Below are positions 1-5,543 of a DNA stretch of 6,257 nt, piece after piece. Every line of letters begins with the position of its first letter. Position 1 is the stretch's first letter. The DNA is from Actinomycetota bacterium (lineage in GTDB: Bacteria > Actinomycetota > Geothermincolia > Fen-727 > Anoxymicrobiaceae), in assembly GCA_003154635.1 (NCBI GenBank), contig PMDX01000049.1, positions 2,972 through 9,228 of the forward strand, read 5' to 3'. The notes under the pieces were generated by a model. The model saw nothing but the letters and a program-made list of their open reading frames with translations. It did no database searches and was not told the DNA's origin. A program made the translations under genes and the position numbers.

Positions 1-126
1 CGCTGCATCCGCTGCTACTGCTGCGCGGAGGTCTGCCCCGAGGGCGCGATCGACGTGACCGTAGAGGATTCCGACTTCGTCAAGAGGTCGATCGAACGCA
101 TCGAGGCGGTAGTCGACGTGACTTGA
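1..126 (+). CDS. C-terminal end of a 4Fe-4S ferredoxin-domain protein, probably DUF362 family (5' end outside window)
   Basis: Only the last 41 codons and a TGA stop are present; the start lies upstream of the window. The fragment opens with a complete CxxCxxCxxxCP cluster motif: Cys at visible residues 2, 5, 8 and 12, followed by Pro and the typical EGAI stretch. This is the signature of a bacterial ferredoxin-type 4Fe-4S cluster. The pattern C-I-R-C-Y-C-C-x-E-V-C-P-E-G-A-I very near the C-terminus resembles what I know of DUF362 proteins, which end in a ferredoxin domain. About 25 charged residues follow the motif. With one CxxC half-motif visible and the rest missing, it could also be another polyferredoxin. 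The cluster assignment is firm; the DUF362 assignment is an inference. Confidence 0.75.
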   Translation, partial: RCIRCYCCAEVCPEGAIDVTVEDSDFVKRSIERIEAVVDVT

Positions 127-127
127 G

Positions 128-209
128 CTCATTTGGAGCGCGCGCAGGAAGGAAGCAAGGCGTTCACGCGAAATAGAAAAGAAAGCTAAATGTAGCGGCG
201 CTCCATGAG
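128..209. repeat. Bulged inverted repeat in the gap upstream of the thioesterase gene
   Basis: CTCAT-tt-GGAGCGC (128-141) and GCGCTCCATGAG (198-209) are complementary over 12 bases, with a 2-base bulge in the left arm. They enclose 56 bases that include the only A-rich stretch of the gap (about 170-192). No T-run follows the right arm, so it does not look like an intrinsic terminator. It could be an RNA stem in the leader of the thioesterase gene, a protein-binding site, or chance. The rest of the 127-275 gap shows only a weak -35-like TTCACG (163-168) with a poor -10, which I do not call as a promoter. Confidence 0.35.
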
Positions 210-260
210 GGTCCTGGGTGTTGTTTGCCCGACCCGCGGCATTTGGCGCCGATAACAGCC

Positions 261-266
261 AGGAGG
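261..266 (+). promoter_or_regulatory. Ribosome binding site setting the thioesterase start
   Basis: A perfect AGGAGG ends 9 bases before the ATG at 276. It selects that ATG over the in-frame TTG at 225, which has no such site and would add 17 residues unlike the family. Confidence 0.8.
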
Positions 267-275
267 TGCTCATCG

Positions 276-764
276 ATGGATGCCGAGTTGATGGTGAAGA
301 TGGTCGAAGGCGCGTGCCCGTTCGCGCAACGCAGTCACATGAGGGTGACGCGGGTCGGCGGGGAGGGTTACATAACGATGATCCTGGAAGACGAACCCTC
401 GAACTACAACGCGTTCGGACTCGTCCACGCGGGAGCGATGTGCGGGCTGGTCGAGACGGCTGGCGGCATGGCCATATTCAACTATCTTGACCCTACCGAG
501 TTTGTCGTGCTCAACAGCATGCTCACCATCCGCTTCATAGCGATGCCCATGGGAGAGCTCCGTTGCAGCGTCCGCGTCACCAGGGAAGAAGTCGACGTTC
601 TGGTAGAGGAGTTCAGGATAAACGGGAAAGCCGACAAGGCGATGGACCTCAAGATACTTGATGCTGACGGCAAGATGGTGGCTCAGGCACAGGCGACTTT
701 CAGGCTTATGGTCACTCCCGATATGTTCAAAGAGCGATTCGCGGGGATGATGTATGCCGGGTAG
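276..764 (+). CDS. Hotdog-fold thioesterase (PaaI/DUF4442-like)
   Basis: A 162-residue protein of the usual length for a single hotdog domain. These enzymes hydrolyse acyl-CoA or related thioesters in the cytoplasm; the substrate here is unknown. Residues 44-66 carry the family signature: the Asn-Tyr-Asn-x-Phe-Gly-Leu-Val lead-in, then H51-A-G and E60 in the central helix, which match the catalytic-region HGG...(D/E) pattern of PaaI-type enzymes. Beta-strand-like segments follow (about 76-90, 94-114, 122-145), ending in the A-Q-A-Q-A-T-F strand typical of the fold. The start is chosen by the AGGAGG at 261-266. The gene ends in three consecutive in-frame stops, TAG-TGA-TAA (762-770). A DUF2231-like gene starts 21 bases downstream, so the two are likely cotranscribed. 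The fold is well supported; a precise substrate or symbol is not. Confidence 0.85.
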   Translation: MDAELMVKMVEGACPFAQRSHMRVTRVGGEGYITMILEDEPSNYNAFGLVHAGAMCGLVETAGGMAIFNYLDPTEFVVLNSMLTIRFIAMPMGELRCSVRVTREEVDVLVEEFRINGKADKAMDLKILDADGKMVAQAQATFRLMVTPDMFKERFAGMMYAG

Positions 765-768
765 TGAT

Positions 769-776
769 AAGGAGGT
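769..776 (+). promoter_or_regulatory. Ribosome binding site of the DUF2231-like gene
   Basis: AAGGAGGT, a near-perfect anti-16S match, lies 9 bases before the ATG at 786 and overlaps the third stop codon of the upstream gene. This tight arrangement supports an operon and the chosen start. Confidence 0.75.
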
Positions 777-785
777 ATCGATTCG

Positions 786-1337
786 ATGCGGGACCAAGAC
801 CGGCAGAGGGCTGACTACAACGCGACAAACCCAGGCGGACGAGGTCAGGTTGATGAACGCGTGACGGCCTTCCTCCAGGTGCTCCTGGAGAGGTTCCCGA
901 TCTTCCGCCGTGAGCCCCACCTCGTTGTAATCCACTTCCCGCTCGTATTCGCGATAGTCATACCGCTTTTCGACGTTCTTTACATATTGCGAACAGGGAA
1001 GACCACCCTGGAGAAAGACTCTCTCAACCTGCTGGTGCTCGGCGCGTTAGCTACCCCCGCCGCCATGACCACGGGCTTTTATACATGATGGCTCAACTTC
1101 AAAGCGAGGCTGACGAAGCCGATCAAGGTCAAGATGTCCATGTCAATCCTCCTGCGGGCCGATATGGTCGCGTTGCTGACTTGGCGACTTTCCGATCGTC
1201 GGGTGATGGACGCCCCCGGCCGTCCCAGGACGGCATACCTGACCCTCTCACTATCGATGCCCGTGCTGGCAACCGTTCCTGGCTGGTTCGGTGGAAGACT
1301 ATCGGGTCACCTGGCAAGCCGTAGCCGCCAGTCATGA
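786..1337 (+). pseudogene. DUF2231-like membrane protein gene interrupted by an in-frame TGA at 1086-1088
   Basis: The frame opens with a strong ribosome binding site and reads 100 codons to a TGA at 1086-1088. It then continues, with no other stop, for 82 more codons to a TGA at 1335-1337. The N-terminal part has a hydrophilic lead, then a segment with H50-F-P (about residues 46-68) and a second hydrophobic segment (about 80-99), as in DUF2231 membrane proteins. The downstream part keeps family-like features: W-L-N-F right after the stop, a third hydrophobic stretch (about 117-133), and a last one (about 150-170) ending in G-W-F-G-G. From family memory the interrupted position is normally aromatic, probably Trp, so TGG to TGA is the simplest change. 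The third segment contains Arg124 and Asp126, odd inside a membrane helix, which also suggests decay. Alternatives are a sequencing error, a functional 100-residue truncated protein, or UGA recoding. The family's function is not established. Confidence 0.55.
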
Positions 1338-1522
1338 CTCCGGGCCGGCCCGATCATACGGAACTCGAGGTATCCGGTACGGTCGGTGAAACGAAATGGC
1401 TTGACGCAGGTCATTCCTAACTGAGCACGGGAGCCTCATGATTCAAAGACACCCGGCGCGGCGTAAGAAAGCAAGCCAAGGCTGCGAAATATCAGGTGCG
1501 CATTTCTATCAGGAGGTCAGTG
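1338..1522. other. Non-coding gap before the oxidoreductase gene
   Basis: I see no gene here. It contains a perfect 12-base palindrome, CGGGCCGGCCCG (1341-1352), and an 8-base palindrome, GTCATGAC (1331-1338), over the preceding stop codon. A TTGACG hexamer at 1401-1406 resembles a -35 box, but no acceptable -10 lies 16-18 bases downstream, so no promoter is called. This is the most likely location of any promoter for the large oxidoreductase gene. Confidence 0.4.
1511..1516 (+). promoter_or_regulatory. Ribosome binding site setting the oxidoreductase start
   Basis: A perfect AGGAGG ends 6 bases before the ATG at 1523. The in-frame GTG at 1496 lies upstream of this site and would place it inside the coding sequence, so 1523 is preferred. 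Confidence 0.8.
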
Positions 1523-4500
1523 ATGGGGCTGGACAGGGGACAGAGATCATTTCTTCAGTGGAAATTCGGCGAACGTGCCACGTTCGACAGAGTCGAGCGT
1601 AAGCTGTACGGCCACGATATCGGCGCCTTGCCGCGGCTTGTGAAGCCGCTCGTGGGGTCGACCGTACCCGATGCCGTGGTGCAGCCCACCGATGAGTCAG
1701 AGATCGTTGAGCTTGTCAGATGGGCGCGGAGGCAGGGAGTGCCCCTTGTGCCCAGGGGTAAGGCTTCGTCAGGTTACGGTGGCGTCGTCCCGTCGAAAGG
1801 CGGAGTCGTCGTAGATTTCTTCCGCATGAGCCGCGTGATCTCCGTCGATATCGAAGCGCTCGATGTGAGAGTTCAGCCGGGGATGACGTGGGAGAGGCTC
1901 GACCGCGAGCTCAAGGAACACGGTCTCACTCTCAGGCTCTATCCCAGCAGCTATCCATCTTCTACCGTCGGGGGCTGGCTGGCGCAGGGAGGCGCCGGCT
2001 TCGGCAGCTACCAGTACGGTTATTTCAGCGACAACGTCGTATCCGCGACGGTCGTGCAGCCGGATGCTTCGGTGAGAGAGCTATCCGGCGACGGCCTCGA
2101 CCTGGTCTCGGAAGCCGAGGGGATCACGGGGTTCATCACCGACGTGAGGCTCAAGGTACAGCCGCTCGAGGATCTGGAGGTCGCCGGGTTTGTGTGCCGG
2201 CGCGCGGGAGACCTGCAGAAACTCATATCGTCGGTTATGGAGTCGGGCATGCCGGTCTGGTCGATAATGTTCATCAACCCGCAGATGGCCGGGATGCGGA
2301 ACAGGGCTCCCGAGCCCGAGCACGGTGATGGGGTGCATAAGGTCACGCTGCCGGAAGCATACATAGCCGTCATCACTTACAGGGCACGAGACGCTGAATC
2401 CGTGAGAGCTCCCCTTGCCGAGCTTGCGGGCGGCGTTGGCGCCCGGGCCCTGGACGACGATCTTGCGCAACACGAGTGGGACAACCGCTTCAAGATAATG
2501 CTTGTGAAAAGGCTCGGGCCTTCGCTTGTTCCCGCCGAGGTGGTAGTCCCGGTGGAAAACCTTGGTGCCGCGATGGAGGAGATCGAGTCCAAGGTCCACC
2601 ACCCCGTTCTCAAAGAGGGCATCATCGTAGGCAAAGGCCGGGGGGGCAAGCCTGAAGCCGTGCTGCTGGGCTTCATTCCCGCGGACGAGCGTACGCTCGG
2701 TTATAACTTCATGTTCGCCCTCTCGCTCACCATCATGAAGATCGCCGAAAAGTATGGGGGGCGGGCTTACGCCACGGGTCTCTATTTCTCCGGCAAAGCG
2801 GACGCGATACTCGGAGAGGACAAGGCCCGCAGGCTCCGCGATTACAAGCGAAGCTTCGACCCTGAAGGAGTTCTTAACCCTGGAAAGGTGGTGGAGGGCG
2901 GCCTTCTCAGCATGGCGCTCAAGCTTGCGGCTCTGGCTGAGCCGCTGGCCCGGCCGTTCGGCAACGCCATCGCGGCCAGGGTCGGGGAAAGGCCCGGCCC
3001 GGAGAAGAAAGGCATTCCGGGCGACGTGGCCTGGTACGCGTACAGTTGCTCTCAGTGTGGCAGCTGTGTCGACTCCTGCGACCAGTTCTACGGCAGGGGG
3101 TGGGAGAGCCAGAGCCCAAGGGGCAAGTGGTACTGGTTGAGGGAGTACCTCGAGGGGCGCGAGAAGTGGGACCAGCGAATGGTAGATACGTTCCTGGTCT
3201 GCACCACGTGCGAGATCTGCGACTTTCGTTGCTCGGCCGCGCTCCCGATCGAGCCTTCGTGGATGAAACTGCGAGGCGCGCTCATCGAACGTGACGGGAA
3301 GATGACGTTCCCTCCGTTCGAGATGATGGCCGCCGCAATTAGCGCCGAAGGGGATATCTGGGCCGGCTACAGGAAAGACCGCGACGCGTGGTTCCCCGAG
3401 GACCTCAAGTCTCGACACGGGCCGGGTGTCACGTCGGAGAACGTCTATTTCGCCGGGTGTACCGCAAGCTACGTGGAAAACGACATAGGCAAGGCTTCGG
3501 TCAGGTTGCTTGACGCCGCGGGAGTGGATTTCACGTTCCTCGGCGAGAAAGAAAGCTGCTGCGCGACACCCATGCTGGTGGCGGGCAAGTGGGAGGTCTT
3601 CACCGAGACGATGAAGCGCAACATCGCGGCGGTCAAAGAGGCGGGAGCAGACACGGTTATCAGCTCCTGTCCCGCGTGCGACATGATGTGGCGTACCGTC
3701 TATCCTGAGTGGTCCGAGAAGCTCGGTATCGATTATGGAATCACGGCAAAGCATTACAGCGAGGTCGTCGCTGAAAAGATACGCGCGGGAGAGTTCGAGT
3801 TCCCGCAGCCCGATGGTGAGCAGGTCAAGGTGACATGGCACGATTCGTGCCATATCGGAAGGGCTTCCGGTGTATACGAGCCGCCCCGCGAGCTCATCAA
3901 GGCCCTGGGAGCCGATTTCGTCGAGATGGACCACAACCGTGAGGAAGGGTTGTGATGCGGGTCCGTGCTGACACTCATCAAGGAGCCGCCGGTTGCCGCG
4001 AAAATCGGCAAGGACCGCCTAGACGAAGCGGTCGCGGCGGGGGCCGAAAAAGTGCTGGCGCTTTGCCCGTGCTGCCAGTTCCAGTTGAGGGTCAGCGCGG
4101 ACAAGAATGACATGCCGGTAGAAGTCGTGGACCTGGCCAGGTTCGCGTGCGAGTCGCTCGGCTTCGATTTCCCGGATCCGAATCCGGAGGTAGCGGCGCA
4201 GTGGGCGGTCTTTGAAGCCATGATCGAACTGATGTCGCCACGTGGTTTTGCCGACCTGATGGGCACGATGTGGCCCGAGCTCATAGATGCCATGCCGTTC
4301 GGAATGGGATCGATGATGCGTATGATGGGCAAGGTCCCATTAGCGCTCGACCTGATGAAGCCGATGTTCCCGCTCCTGTTCCCGATCCTGATGCCGATGA
4401 TGATGTCCAAGGTGATGCCCGTGATGTTGGAGCGTCTCGGGGAGCGTATCCCAATGCCCGACTACATGCGCGAGCAGATGCCGGACCTGATGCCGAAGGT

Positions 4501-4585
4501 CATGGATAACCTGATGCCTCACATGATCGGAGATGTCGTCCCACTGGTCGTCGGGCCGATGATAGACTACCTGAAGGGCAAGTAA
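1523..4585 (+). CDS. Predicted selenoprotein: FAD-linked oxidase / 4Fe-4S / double CCG-domain oxidoreductase with a Met-rich tail (Sec811 at TGA 3953-3955)
   Basis: A single frame of 1020 residues if the TGA at 3953-3955 is read as Sec. Domains in order: FAD-binding PCMH-type domain (about 47-200; P-S-S-T-V-G-G-W-L at 145-153 and the following Gly-rich loop); FAD-linked oxidase C-terminal domain ending in F445-D-P-E-G-V-L-N-P-G-K-V; two cubane motifs (Cys509/512/515/519 and 560/563/566/570); CCG domain 1 (Cys646, 679-680, 716, 719); CCG domain 2 (Cys776, Sec811-Cys812, Cys848, Cys851); Met-rich tail (900-1020). The layout matches D-lactate/glycolate dehydrogenases fused to a GlpC/HdrD-like module. 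Such proteins oxidise 2-hydroxyacids at FAD and pass electrons through Fe-S clusters; substrate and acceptor here are unknown. Both CCG domains have 35 residues between the CC (or UC) pair and CxxC. Stopping at 3955 would leave the second domain without three ligands. No Shine-Dalgarno sequence supports a restart at the GTG at 3965. No signal peptide is seen. The start is set by AGGAGG at 1511-1516. Confidence 0.85.
3953..3955 (+). other. Predicted selenocysteine codon (UGA), residue 811
   Basis: The TGA is flanked by codons giving E-E-G-L-[TGA]-C-G-S, which equals the C-C-G motif of CCG domains with the first Cys replaced. Sec sits at Cys positions, so the substitution is chemically sensible. 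The frame then stays open and conserved through the C-P-C-C ligand motif. The readout cannot be Trp without destroying the cluster site. Confidence 0.82.
3956..4011 (+). promoter_or_regulatory. Candidate bacterial SECIS region downstream of the Sec UGA
   Basis: Two compatible hairpins can be drawn. The first pairs GCGGGTCC (3957-3964) with GGAGCCGC (3982-3989), seven of eight positions Watson-Crick with one G-G mismatch. Its 17-base loop can pair further internally (U3969-A3977, G3970-C3976, A3971-U3975). The second pairs TTGCCG (3993-3998) with CGGCAA (4006-4011) perfectly around the loop CGAAAAT, which has G in second position as bacterial SECIS loops usually do. Its loop begins about 43 bases after the UGA, somewhat farther than the usual range as I recall it. 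Which hairpin, if either, binds SelB is undecided. Confidence 0.4.
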
Positions 4586-4586
4586 G

Positions 4587-5543
4587 GTGGGGGCTCTGGG
4601 GCTCGCCATGGACAAGGTATCAATGGGGGGACGCATGCGCGCTGAGGGCGATGGGGATTTTACCAGGCAGATACTGGATAACCTGTACGACGGTGTCTAC
4701 TTCGTGGACCTTGACCGGCGTATAACTTACTGGAACAAGGGCGCCGAGCGCATAACAGGTTACACCGCCGAAGAGGTGGTCGAGCATTCGTGCCATGACG
4801 GGTTGCTCGAGCATGTGGATACCGAGGGAAACCCCGTTTGTGGGCTCGAGACATGCCCCGCCGCCGCCACGATGCGCACGGGGATTCCTTGCGAGGAACG
4901 GATCTACCTGCGACACAAGGACGGGCACCGCGTACCTGTCGCCGCGCGCATTTCTTCAATATACGAGGGCGGAGAAATCGCGGGGGCGGTCGAGGTTTTT
5001 ACGGATGATTCTTCCGAGCTGGCCACCCGGCAGAGGATAGAGGAGCTAGAGCGCCTTGCCCTTCTGGACGAGCTGACAGGAATCGGCAACAGGCGCCATG
5101 CCGATATGCACCTGGAAGCAAGGCTGGAGCAACTCAAGCGCTACGGGTGGCCTTTTGCGCTGCTGTTCTTCGACATCGACAATTTCAAGGAGTTCAACGA
5201 CACCTATGGTCACGACGTAGGCGATCGCATGCTCAAGGTCATCGTGCGCTCGACCCAGGGCGCCGTGCGTGCGTTCGACATAGTCAGCCGCTGGGGAGGC
5301 GAGGAGTTTACCGCCATCATCGAAAACATCGACCCGAATGAGTTGTGGGGGATATCGGAAAAGGTTCGCTCGCTGGTCGAACGATCGTCAGTTTCCATGG
5401 ACGGCTATGTGATAGGGGCGACCATCTCGGTAGGAGCCACCATGGGCAGGCCCGAGGACACGGTCGAGAGCCTTGTCAAACGGGTCGACGAGCTAATGTA
5501 CGAGAGCAAGAAGGCCGGCCGCAACCGCGTCACTCTGGGCTAG
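4587..5543 (+). CDS. PAS-GGDEF diguanylate cyclase
   Basis: A 318-residue cytoplasmic protein with no membrane segments, predicted to make cyclic di-GMP from GTP. The PAS domain spans about residues 25-140 (ILDNLYDGVYFVD start, then W-N-K-G-A-E-R-I-T-G-Y) and contains Cys69-His70, Cys85, Cys90 and Cys102. A short coiled linker (about 143-160) leads to the GGDEF domain (about 160-318): D-E-L-T-G-I-G-N-R at 161-169, metal-binding D196 in F-F-D-I-D-N-F, and the catalytic signature G237-G-E-E-F. An RxxD inhibitory site (R228, D231) lies exactly five residues before the signature, so product feedback is expected. The GTG at 4587 is one base after the preceding stop and has AAGGG (4574-4578) eight bases upstream. 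ATGs at 4608, 4623 and 4635 are alternatives and would not affect the domains. The spacing suggests cotranscription with the oxidoreductase. The input sensed by the PAS domain is unknown. Confidence 0.88.
   Translation: MGALGLAMDKVSMGGRMRAEGDGDFTRQILDNLYDGVYFVDLDRRITYWNKGAERITGYTAEEVVEHSCHDGLLEHVDTEGNPVCGLETCPAAATMRTGIPCEERIYLRHKDGHRVPVAARISSIYEGGEIAGAVEVFTDDSSELATRQRIEELERLALLDELTGIGNRRHADMHLEARLEQLKRYGWPFALLFFDIDNFKEFNDTYGHDVGDRMLKVIVRSTQGAVRAFDIVSRWGGEEFTAIIENIDPNELWGISEKVRSLVERSSVSMDGYVIGATISVGATMGRPEDTVESLVKRVDELMYESKKAGRNRVTLG

Noticed and set aside
205..255. 16-codon leader peptide frame upstream of the thioesterase
   Set aside because: No ribosome binding site, no run of regulatory codons, and no attenuator-like structure after it.
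218..490. 90-codon Arg-rich frame overlapping the thioesterase
   Set aside because: It is a shifted-frame shadow of the thioesterase with composition typical of out-of-frame reading of GC-rich DNA.
1401..1406. TTGACG as a -35 promoter box
   Set aside because: No -10-like hexamer at 16-18 bases; a single hexamer match is not enough.
2081..3934. Long open frame on the - strand (about 617 codons) opposite the oxidoreductase
   Set aside because: It mirrors the strongly coding + strand, where GC-rich third positions suppress antisense stops. Its translation shows no domain, and the + strand carries clear domain motifs throughout.
1086..3955. An alternative genetic code with TGA read as Trp throughout
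   Set aside because: At 3953 Trp would destroy a cluster ligand, and TGA appears to act as a normal stop at 124-126 and 1335-1337, so a global reassignment does not fit.
3955..4110. TGATG stop/start overlap suggesting translational coupling
   Set aside because: The ATG at 3955 opens a different frame of 51 codons, rich in Arg and without recognisable features, ending at 4108-4110.
3965..4585. Independent gene starting at the GTG at 3965
   Set aside because: It is in the same frame as the upstream gene, has no usable ribosome binding site (the nearest AGGAAGGG is about 15 bases away), and would begin in the middle of a CCG domain, lacking three of its ligands. Sec readthrough explains it better.
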